Shown piece by piece: positions 1-5,182 of a stretch of 6,449 nt of DNA; the first letter of the stretch is position 1, and each line of letters starts with the position of its first letter. Origin of the DNA: Chthoniobacterales bacterium (GTDB lineage Bacteria; Verrucomicrobiota; Verrucomicrobiae; Chthoniobacterales; UBA10450); assembly GCA_003244125.1 (NCBI GenBank), contig QHBL01000032.1, positions 1-6,449 of the forward strand. The letters are read 5' to 3'. A model generated the notes under the pieces. That model was not told where the DNA came from and searched no databases. It worked only from the letters and a program-made list of their open reading frames with translations. A program made the position numbers and the translations under genes.

Positions 1-912
1 GTAGATGACGCGCGTGAGGAGCACGCCGGCATTGCCCACGAGCAGCCGGCCCGGCTCAAGTAAAATGCGCACGTCCATTTTCCTCAGCGGCGGAAGAATC
101 GCGGCCGCGTATTCGCGAATGGCGAGACCGTGCCGATTGCCCGAGCGCCACCAATCACTCTCGCCGCTCGCGATCGATGATTGGTATTCGATCCCGAGTC
201 CGCCGCCGATGCTGAAGAATTCGATGTGGTGCTTCGCTTTGGTCTCTGCAACGAGCGGCGCGATTCTTTCGATCGCTTCGAGGAACGGCTTTGCTTCCGT
301 AATCTGAGAGCCGATGTGCATCTGCACTCCGCGAATAGCGATGCCAGGCAGGTGCGCGGCACGGTCGTAGATTGCGGCCGCGTGCTCCAGTGGAATACCG
401 AACTTGCTCTCACGCGATCCGGTCGAGATGTACTGGTGCGTCGGCGTCGCGATGTCGGGATTGATCCGTAGAGCAATGGGCGCGCGCGTATTTTTGCCCG
501 CCGCGATTTCGCTGATGTATTCCAGCTCGGCTTCACTCTCGACGTCAAAGCAGCAAACGCCCTGCTCGAGCGCATACGCGATCTCGGGCCGCGTTTTGCC
601 TACGCCAGCGAAAGTGCATTTGGCTGGATCGCCTCCCGCTTTGATTACGCGGATGAGCTCTCCGCCAGAAACAACGTCAAAGCCGGCGCCGGCATGCGCG
701 AGCAGCCGGAGAATGGCGCCGTTCGAGTTGGCTTTGACGGCGTAGCAGATCAAATGCTCCAGCTCGGCCAAGGCTGCGTCGAGCCGTTGATAATGGTCGA
801 GCATCGTGCTCGCGCTATATAAGTAGAGCGGCGTGCCGAACTGCTCCGCCGCTTCCGCCAACTCGACCTCTTCGCAAAAGAGGCGACCATCGCGGTAGTG
901 GAACGAATGCAT
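1..912 (-). CDS. lysA: Diaminopimelate decarboxylase, C-terminus cut by window edge
   Basis: This is a PLP-dependent, fold-type III (alanine racemase-like) decarboxylase. It converts meso-diaminopimelate to L-lysine and CO2, the last step of lysine synthesis in the cytoplasm. 304 codons are visible with no stop; the family is usually about 410-430 residues, so roughly the last quarter lies beyond position 1. Visible signatures are the PLP-lysine motif YAVKANSN with Lys60, GFDVVSGGEL (78-87), HIGSQ with His199, the phosphate-binding glycine run GGGLG (236-240), and EPGR (286-289). The ATG at 910-912 is chosen because it gives the expected short N-terminus (MHSFHYRDGRLF) and sits 6 bases after the znuB stop, with only a weak GACGGG ahead of it. 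The near-abutment indicates co-transcription, and probably translational coupling, with znuB. Other fold-type III decarboxylases (ornithine/arginine, carboxynorspermidine) are less likely given the HIGSQ and GGGLG context. The identification is confident. Confidence 0.95.
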   Translation of the reverse strand, partial: MHSFHYRDGRLFCEEVELAEAAEQFGTPLYLYSASTMLDHYQRLDAALAELEHLICYAVKANSNGAILRLLAHAGAGFDVVSGGELIRVIKAGGDPAKCTFAGVGKTRPEIAYALEQGVCCFDVESEAELEYISEIAAGKNTRAPIALRINPDIATPTHQYISTGSRESKFGIPLEHAAAIYDRAAHLPGIAIRGVQMHIGSQITEAKPFLEAIERIAPLVAETKAKHHIEFFSIGGGLGIEYQSSIASGESDWWRSGNRHGLAIREYAAAILPPLRKMDVRILLEPGRLLVGNAGVLLTRVIY

Positions 913-918
913 CCCGTC

Positions 919-1743
919 TTACGGCGTCGCGGTGCCTTTACTGCGCAAAACGGCAATGGCCGAGACGAGCACGAGCAGCACGCCGAAAGTGCAAACGATC
1001 GCCGCGCCACTGGGCAGATCGGCGTAGAAGGACCAGAACAGGCCGCCGATTCCCCCGAGGGTGGCAATGATCCAGCCCAGCAACAGTCGCGCGCGGATGT
1101 CACGGGCCAGAGTGATTCCGCAAACAGCCGGCACGATGAGGTAACTGAAAACGAGCAAGACACCGGCGATGCGGACAAAGAGCGTCACGACCAGGCCGAA
1201 GGCGGCATAGAAAAAGAAGTCCCACCAGCGCACGCGCAGGCCGTTGTCATAAGCGCGATCACGATCGAAGGAGACGATCAAGAAATGGCGGCGCAAGACA
1301 AAGTGGAACAAGCCGATGGCCAGGAAAAAGGCGAAGCATCTCCAGACTTCCGCGGGGGTAACGAGAAGGATATTGCCCACGAGCATCTGTTTGATCTCCT
1401 CGTCACCTTCCGCGGCGCGGCTTAGTAACAGCACCGCCGCCGCCGCCGCAACGACGTAAGCGATCCCGATGATCGCTTCCTGCGGAATCTGGCTCGCCCG
1501 TTTTCCTGTTGCGGAAAAGATCGCGGCGCCGGCGAGCGTAAAGCCGAGCGCGATGCCGAACGTCGTCCAGCTGTGCAGGTCAATTCGGAAGAGGAGCGCG
1601 ACGCAAATACCAAGCGAGGCCATTTGCGCCATCGCGATGTCCACGAAAATGATGCCGCGCTGGACCACGTGCAGGCCGAGATAGACGAGGAGCCAGGGGA
1701 GAAGAATGCAGGCCACGATGGGCCAGAACATCACGTCGAACAT
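919..1743 (-). CDS. znuB: Zinc/manganese-type ABC transporter permease (ABC-3 family)
   Basis: This is the integral inner-membrane subunit of a metal ABC importer (ZnuB/TroC/MntB type, ABC-3 family), which passes metal from the periplasmic binding protein into the cytoplasm. It has 274 residues, the usual family length, and about eight hydrophobic segments (roughly 7-27, 31-52, 60-77, 90-108, 131-150, 175-197, 199-212, 219-238, with a last one at 246-266). Family-typical motifs are RGIIFVDIAMAQMASLG (29-45), GNILLVTP (123-130), RIAGVLLVFSYLIVPA (191-206) and ADLPSGAAIV (241-250). The start is fixed at ATG 1741-1743 because an in-frame TGA lies two codons upstream. No clear Shine-Dalgarno sequence is visible, and the preceding 91-base gap after znuA is mostly an inverted repeat. 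Cognate ATPase and binding-protein partners are expected: the binding protein is the upstream gene, but no ATPase gene is present here. Zinc is favoured over manganese because of the neighbouring porin, but sequence alone does not prove the metal. Confidence 0.93.
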   Translation of the reverse strand: MFDVMFWPIVACILLPWLLVYLGLHVVQRGIIFVDIAMAQMASLGICVALLFRIDLHSWTTFGIALGFTLAGAAIFSATGKRASQIPQEAIIGIAYVVAAAAAVLLLSRAAEGDEEIKQMLVGNILLVTPAEVWRCFAFFLAIGLFHFVLRRHFLIVSFDRDRAYDNGLRVRWWDFFFYAAFGLVVTLFVRIAGVLLVFSYLIVPAVCGITLARDIRARLLLGWIIATLGGIGGLFWSFYADLPSGAAIVCTFGVLLVLVSAIAVLRSKGTATP

Positions 1744-1756
1744 GAATCAGCACGTC

Positions 1757-1827
1757 ATCCCGAGCGACAGTCGAGGGATGGCGTGGCGGAAGGTAAAATC
1801 GCGGGGTCCCTCGACTTCGCTCGGGAT
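1757..1827. repeat. REP-like inverted repeat (long hairpin) between znuA and znuB
   Basis: The left arm (1757-1778) and right arm (1807-1827) are reverse complements apart from one extra C in the left arm. Read outward-in, each arm begins ATCCCGAGCGA and ends AGTCGAGGGA. The loop is 28 bases (1779-1806). The hairpin occupies nearly all of the 91-base gap: it ends 8 bases from the znuA stop and lies 13 bases before the znuB ATG in the transcript. Near-perfect arms of this size suggest a mobile or dispersed intergenic repeat (REP/MITE-like) rather than a simple terminator, and no U-run follows either arm. I recall motifs of the form ATCCCGAGCGAAGTCGAGGGA recurring in intergenic regions of soil bacterial genomes, but copy number cannot be judged from one window. 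A likely effect is to protect the upstream mRNA end or to lower znuB translation relative to znuA. Confidence 0.85.
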
Positions 1828-1834
1828 TTCATAT

Positions 1835-2731
1835 TCAGTGCAGGGCCGCGGCAAGGTTGCTGATGAGCTTGTCGATCAACTTCACGTAGGTCCCCGTCCC
1901 TGGCAGCGCGCCGGGATATTGGGCGAAATCGACTACCTTCGCGCCGGTGGCGGAGGCGACGCGTTCGGCAATTTTCCTGTCGTGATACGGCTCGACGATG
2001 ATGGCTTTGATTTTCTGCGCCTTCATCTGGGCGATAACTTCGGCCAGGTGCGACGGCGACGGGGGAATACCGGGTTTCGGTTCGAGAAAGATATCGATCG
2101 CCAGGCCGAAGCGGTGCGCGAAGTAAGGCCAGGAATCGTGATAGGCGACGACGTGTTGTCCTTTGAAGGGAAGCATGGCGGCGCCCCATTCCTGTAACTT
2201 TGCGTTGATGGCGGCTTCGAATTTTTTGTAATTGGCGTCGTAGCTGGCCGCGTTGGGAGCGTCGACTGCGGAGAAGGATTGCGCGATGTGTTGGGCGATC
2301 GCTTTGGCGATGATGGGATCGACGGCGAAATGCGGATTCCCGAGCGCATGCACGTCGCCGGCGGCCCGCGTCACATTTGCCGGCACGTTCATCAGGCGAA
2401 TGCCTTGTGACGCCTGCACCCGGCCGGGCTTGCCCACGTCGAGTTTGGCGTTGCGCGCATTCTGCAAAAGCGGCGGCAGCCAGCCGAGCTCGAGTTCGGC
2501 GCCGCCGTCGATGAGCACATCGGCGTTGCGCAGAGCCACAACGAAACTCGGCCGCGCATCAACGAAGTGCGGGTCTTCCGTTGGCTTCGCCAGCACGGTG
2601 ACGGCGACATTGTCGCCGCCGATCTCTCGCGCGAGGGAACCGAGGTCGGGCAGCGTGGCCACGACATTAAGCTTCGCCTCCGCCGAAAGAGCTGCGACCA
2701 GGATGGAAAATGTGAGCAGGAGGTTTTTCAT
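1835..2731 (-). CDS. znuA: Periplasmic zinc/metal-binding protein of an ABC importer (ZnuA/TroA-like)
   Basis: This is the solute-binding subunit (cluster A-I, ZnuA/TroA fold) that captures Zn2+ or a similar ion in the periplasm and hands it to the permease. It has 298 residues, a normal length. A signal peptide is clear (MKNLLLTFSILVAALSAEA, probable cut after residue 19). Candidate metal ligands are His55 (TEDPHF), His134 (GNPHF, with His128 close by) and His198 (YHDSW). Other family-like segments are GGAELELGWLPPLL (76-89) and AIIVEPYHDRKIAE (243-256). The long His/Asp-rich loop of some zinc-specific members is absent. The usual Asp-Ser-Leu-Gly near the C-terminus, which supplies the fourth ligand in TroA-like proteins, appears replaced by AQYPGA (270-275). 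The ATG at 2729-2731 gives the signal peptide directly, and no Shine-Dalgarno is visible. It lies 61 bases after the porin gene and 91 bases before znuB. The metal could be Zn or Mn; zinc is favoured by context. Confidence 0.92.
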   Translation of the reverse strand: MKNLLLTFSILVAALSAEAKLNVVATLPDLGSLAREIGGDNVAVTVLAKPTEDPHFVDARPSFVVALRNADVLIDGGAELELGWLPPLLQNARNAKLDVGKPGRVQASQGIRLMNVPANVTRAAGDVHALGNPHFAVDPIIAKAIAQHIAQSFSAVDAPNAASYDANYKKFEAAINAKLQEWGAAMLPFKGQHVVAYHDSWPYFAHRFGLAIDIFLEPKPGIPPSPSHLAEVIAQMKAQKIKAIIVEPYHDRKIAERVASATGAKVVDFAQYPGALPGTGTYVKLIDKLISNLAAALH

Positions 2732-2742
2732 GTTAAAATCAG

Positions 2743-2760
2743 TCGCTCGGCTGGGAGCGA
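2743..2760 (-). promoter_or_regulatory. Small GC-rich hairpin just before the znuA start
   Basis: TCGCTC (2743-2748) and GAGCGA (2755-2760) are perfect reverse complements around a 6-base loop. On the transcribed (minus) strand the hairpin is followed by CTGATTTT and then, 3 bases later, by the znuA ATG. It could be a weak or leaky intrinsic terminator after the porin gene, an attenuator that sets the porin:znuA ratio, or a structure close to the ribosome site. The U-run is short (four bases), so a strong terminator is unlikely. This is inference from the sequence only. Confidence 0.4.
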
Positions 2761-2772
2761 GTTTGCTTGGTT

Positions 2773-2788
2773 GCGCTCAGGATGAGCG
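2773..2788. repeat. Possible degenerate half-copy of the znuA-znuB repeat
   Basis: The reverse complement of 2773-2785 reads TCATCCTGAGCGC and matches TCATCCCGAGCGA at 1755-1767, the outer end of the inverted repeat between znuA and znuB, at 11 of 13 bases. The segment also forms a small hairpin, CGCTC (2774-2778) with GAGCG (2784-2788). It lies directly after the porin stop codon. It may be the remains of the same dispersed element, or chance similarity in GC-rich sequence; 13 bases are not enough to decide. Confidence 0.3.
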
Positions 2789-2792
2789 TTCA

Positions 2793-4349
2793 TCAGAATT
2801 TATGCGCGCCATGCGCGCCCAGGATGAATTCAAACTGGAGGAAAACGGAATCGGCTTCCCGCGCGGAGAGGAAGAAATTCGATTCGAGAAAGTCATGATT
2901 GTATTGCAGGCGTAGCTTGGAGAACTCGGTCGGGTAGTAAGTGAGATCGGCGCTCACGCGTGAGCGCGGCTGCCGGTCAGGATCATCGGTAAAACGCGAA
3001 TCGCTCATGGCCACGTGATCGCCGCGCAGACCGGCGACCCAGCCTTTGCGGAATCCCCAGAGCAGTTGCGAATAGATACCCCAATCGTGAAAAGTTTCCG
3101 CCACTGGAAACGCTTCATCGATTCCGCGGCCGGCCTGGAAGCGGCGATACATCGCTTCCGTCTGCCATTTCACAAAAGGAAAACCGCCTTCGGCGCGGGC
3201 ACTCTTCCATTTGTAGAGAAGATCGCCGCCGTAAATCTGCGTGCGCGAGTTCGCGCCGGTGTCATTGGCGCCGAATGCGCCGCTTACGCCCGCGAGCACG
3301 GTCTGGGTGTCGCTGAGATTCAAAGAGTTCTCCAGGCGCGGCGCCCAGAGGAAATCGCCGAGGCCACGTGCTTCGCGGTCGGTCGTAGCGCGGCCGAAGA
3401 AAACCCCATTGTCGCCGGGATTGCGGAAAGAGAATGCGGTGCCGCCGCGTCCGTTCTGCGCCGCGAGCAGCGCCTGCGAATACCACGGCAGCGGCAGCGT
3501 CCAGGAAATCTGCGCGCCGACTCCGCGCAATCCATCCGGCCCCAGAAACAGGCCGTGCACCAGTGGCGCGTCGGCGAAATCCCAGGTGTGCGGATGGGTG
3601 GGATTGATGCGGCCGAAAGGGGCGAAGAATTGTCCGCCGCGCAGTTGCAGGCCGAAGGGAAGGCTGGTGGTTTGCAAATAAGCTTCTTCGGCTTCGATCT
3701 CCGTCTCGTTGTTGTTGTCCAGCTTGAGCACGATGTTGGCGAAGCCTTCGAAGTAAGGATCGACTGCGCCATCCAGCGCGATCTCGAGATTGCGGGCGTT
3801 GAACCCGCGCTGCTGCGGATCGTGATCGCCGACTTCGATGCGGTCGAGGTCGCGCGCGCTGGAGTACGCGAGCGCGAACATTCCATCGAAGGAAATGTTC
3901 ATGTAATTCCTGCCGCCGCCGATGGAGATGGGCTGAGTGAAAGAGCTGGGGCCGCTCATGGGCGCGGCCGAAGAAACTGCACTGGCGTTGGTTGATGAGG
4001 CGACGGCTGATTCATCCGTGGTAGGAAACGGAGCTGCGGTGGCTTGGGTCTCCGCGCCTGGAGCCGGCGCATTTGCCACCACCGCTTCATCGGTGGTCGG
4101 GAATGCCGGTGACGCGCCCGGTAACGGAGCAGGCTCGACTTCCTCGCTCATCGGCGTCTGGCCGATGTTGGCCTTGTCCAGCAATGACTGCTGATCGTTC
4201 ACTTTTTGCTCAAGCGCCTTCACCGTTTCAGTGAGCGCCCGCACTTGTTCGCGCAATTCCGCCACCTCGGACGCGCTCGGCGCGGGCGGTTGCGCCGAAA
4301 TCTGGGCAGGCCGTGCCAGCGCGATCAAAATTATTAATGTTTTCTTCAT
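2793..4349 (-). CDS. Outer-membrane porin-like barrel, probably for zinc uptake
   Basis: 518 residues. A signal peptide (MKKTLIILIALARPAQISAQ, 1-20) is followed by a coiled-coil segment (about 28-60, heptad-like AELREQVRALTETVKALEQK), then an Ala/Pro/Thr-rich linker (about 63-140) with two FPTTDE repeats, then a beta-barrel domain from about 140 to the terminal Phe, as in many outer-membrane barrels. The coiled coil plus barrel layout resembles OprO/OprP-type phosphate-selective porins, where it supports trimers. The core around RNLEIALDGAVDPYF (187-201), EEAYLQTTSLPFGLQLR (221-237) and FGRINPTHPHTWDFAD (245-260) resembles proteins I recall being annotated as zinc-regulated outer-membrane receptors and found beside metal ABC transporter genes. 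There is no TonB plug signature, so passive or selective diffusion is more likely. The C-terminus is GAHGAHKF. The ATG at 4347-4349 is preferred over a TTG seven codons upstream, since it begins the signal peptide. It sits upstream of znuA, matching a role in bringing the metal across the outer membrane. Substrate is inferred, not shown. Confidence 0.82.
   Translation of the reverse strand: MKKTLIILIALARPAQISAQPPAPSASEVAELREQVRALTETVKALEQKVNDQQSLLDKANIGQTPMSEEVEPAPLPGASPAFPTTDEAVVANAPAPGAETQATAAPFPTTDESAVASSTNASAVSSAAPMSGPSSFTQPISIGGGRNYMNISFDGMFALAYSSARDLDRIEVGDHDPQQRGFNARNLEIALDGAVDPYFEGFANIVLKLDNNNETEIEAEEAYLQTTSLPFGLQLRGGQFFAPFGRINPTHPHTWDFADAPLVHGLFLGPDGLRGVGAQISWTLPLPWYSQALLAAQNGRGGTAFSFRNPGDNGVFFGRATTDREARGLGDFLWAPRLENSLNLSDTQTVLAGVSGAFGANDTGANSRTQIYGGDLLYKWKSARAEGGFPFVKWQTEAMYRRFQAGRGIDEAFPVAETFHDWGIYSQLLWGFRKGWVAGLRGDHVAMSDSRFTDDPDRQPRSRVSADLTYYPTEFSKLRLQYNHDFLESNFFLSAREADSVFLQFEFILGAHGAHKF
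4011..4103 (-). repeat. Imperfect direct repeat in the porin linker
   Basis: Two 18-base copies (4011-4028 and 4086-4103) match at 15 of 18 positions, 75 bases apart start to start. Both encode FPTTDE inside the Ala/Pro/Thr-rich linker between the coiled coil and the barrel (residues 83-88 and 108-113), each followed by a V-A stretch. This looks like an in-frame internal duplication of a 25-residue linker unit that has since diverged. A spacer role is likely; no enzymatic motif is present. Confidence 0.6.
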
Positions 4350-4466
4350 CCTGAATACCGAGATCGGCAAACGCCGCCGATGCAGCAGCGAGCATGGAGC
4401 CCGCGTGAGTTTCCCCTGCGCGACCCTGTCCGGAATGCGCAGCGCCGTCGCGAAACGCGCGAAGCG

Positions 4467-4760
4467 TCAGAGTGCGCGCGGGGGAGCGTGTTCCAGGATG
4501 GAAGAACGGAGGCCGACCGCGACAACCGAAACGGTGGGCATCAGTGGCGCCGCCAAGACGGGCGCGTCGGCAATCTCCGGCGCTGAGGTGGGCGAAGCGC
4601 TTTGTTCGCAGTTGCCCGAGGCGAACAGGACCGCGGCGCATTCGTGCTGAGCGGTGCCCGGATGCAATTGCTCGTGCAGACGGGGCGAGCTCGCCAGTGT
4701 AAGGGCGGCGAGCAGAGCTACGATCAGCCCGGCAGCGACGAGCTCTCGAAGTCTCATCAT
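4467..4760 (-). CDS. Small exported His/Cys protein, DUF2946-like, putative metal handling
   Basis: 97 residues, or 96 if the second of two adjacent ATG codons is used. The N-terminus is a signal peptide or anchor (RLRELVAAGLIVALLAALTLASS, about 3-25). A short cluster of potential metal ligands follows: His29, His33, His39, Cys41 and Cys51, within SPRLHEQLHPGTAQHECA (25-42) and GNCE. The remainder is Ala/Pro-rich with no further Cys, ending HAPPRAL. The pattern H-x3-LH-x5-H-x-C-A resembles small exported proteins, sometimes labelled DUF2946, which I recall next to metal transport genes in Verrucomicrobia and Proteobacteria; I cannot confirm membership here. It is the first gene of the minus-strand set, 117 bases ahead of the porin. 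That gap holds no other gene I can support. A role as periplasmic or membrane-attached metal carrier or sensor is plausible but unproven. The family pattern, the signal sequence and the position support a real gene, although other long reading frames overlap it. Confidence 0.65.
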   Translation of the reverse strand: MMRLRELVAAGLIVALLAALTLASSPRLHEQLHPGTAQHECAAVLFASGNCEQSASPTSAPEIADAPVLAAPLMPTVSVVAVGLRSSILEHAPPRAL

Positions 4761-4855
4761 TGAAGCGGAAATTGCCTGCCTCTCCTGCGGATGGCAAGCG
4801 CAAACGCGCTGGGCTGGACACCAATGGGCTGTTGCGTTACGAGTCGCGCTTGGAA
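4761..4855. promoter_or_regulatory. Divergent intergenic region, expected to hold both promoters
   Basis: These 95 bases separate the minus-strand metal-uptake set from the plus-strand TMEM14 and GH75 genes, so promoters for both directions should lie here or just inside the flanking genes. I see no convincing -35/-10 pair. The clearest symmetric element is AGCGCAAACGCGCT (4797-4810), with 5-base arms around AAAC. A looser inverted pair, TTGCC (4772-4776) with GGCAA (4793-4797), lies beside it. Neither resembles the AT-rich Zur box known from enterobacteria. Either could be an operator, but at this base composition short GC-rich palindromes arise often by chance. Confidence 0.4.
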
Positions 4856-5176
4856 ATGCTTTCTGCGACGCGAATCTACTTCGCCGTTTTCGGTGTGCTC
4901 ACCATCGCCGGCGGGATTGTCGGTTACGTGAAGGCGGGCAGCGTTGCCTCAATCATCGCCGGCTCAATTTCGGGCCTGTTGCTTTTGCTCGCTGCTTTTC
5001 TCTTGCCGGACCATCGGGTGGCCGGCCTCGCCCTCGGCCTTATCGTTTCACTTCTCCTCGTGATCCAGTTCGGGCCGAAATTCATCAGCACCGGCAAAGT
5101 GATGCCGGCAGGCGGAATGACGGTATTGAGCGCGATTGGCATGATTGTCGCGCTCGCCGCCTGGCTGCGGGGCTAA
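4856..5176 (+). CDS. TMEM14/UPF0136 family small membrane protein
   Basis: 106 residues with four predicted membrane helices (about 5-21, 26-46, 53-69 and 84-103). Family motifs are clear: GGIVGYVKAGSVASIIAG (18-35), with the conserved Gly-Tyr-x-Lys-x-Gly-Ser core, and GPKFISTGKVMPAGG (70-84). The family includes mitochondrial TMEM14 and plastid FAX proteins, which have been linked to haem and fatty-acid export; the role of bacterial members is not established, so no function is assigned. The ATG at 4856-4858 is chosen because it directly precedes the first helix. The frame stays open back to a TTG at 4760, but the extra 32 residues are charged, do not fit the family, and would run back to the start of the divergent gene. 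The GH75 gene begins 6 bases after its stop, suggesting an operon. Confidence 0.85.
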   Translation: MLSATRIYFAVFGVLTIAGGIVGYVKAGSVASIIAGSISGLLLLLAAFLLPDHRVAGLALGLIVSLLLVIQFGPKFISTGKVMPAGGMTVLSAIGMIVALAAWLRG

Positions 5177-5182
5177 CGACTC

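Noticed and set aside
1430..1450. Short GCC-type triplet run resembling a microsatellite
   Set aside because: It encodes an alanine run inside a membrane helix of the permease (residues about 99-103) and needs no separate explanation.
2253..2915. Plus-strand open frame (220 codons) opposite znuA and the end of the porin gene
   Set aside because: Shadow of znuA, whose ligand motifs and signal peptide are clear; the translation is low-complexity Ser/Arg/Ala-rich.
3015..3995. Long plus-strand open frame (326 codons) opposite the porin gene
   Set aside because: It mirrors the porin coding sequence, which has a signal peptide, coiled coil and barrel motifs; the antisense product shows no recognisable family or membrane pattern and is explained by high GC content.
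4350..4370. TTG start seven codons upstream of the porin ATG
   Set aside because: The ATG at 4347-4349 begins a textbook signal peptide (MKK plus hydrophobic core); the extra residues would only lengthen its N-region.
4449..4459. CGCG-AAA-CGCG mini-hairpin in the gap between the small gene and the porin
   Set aside because: Four-base arms with a 3-base loop and no U-run; expected by chance at this base composition and not supported as a terminator.
4228..4824. Minus-strand open frame (198 codons) overlapping the small His/Cys gene and the porin start
   Set aside because: Composition is Arg/Ala-rich without domains. It overlaps the porin signal peptide and the DUF2946-like frame, both of which have better support.
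4760..4855. Extended TTG start for the TMEM14 gene, adding 32 residues
   Set aside because: The extension is charged, precedes the first family-typical helix, and would run back to the start codon of the divergent gene, leaving no promoter space.
4761..4855. Search for an enterobacterial-type AT-rich Zur box or clear -35/-10 promoter
   Set aside because: No convincing match on either strand; the region is GC-rich, and the Zur consensus of this lineage is not known to me.
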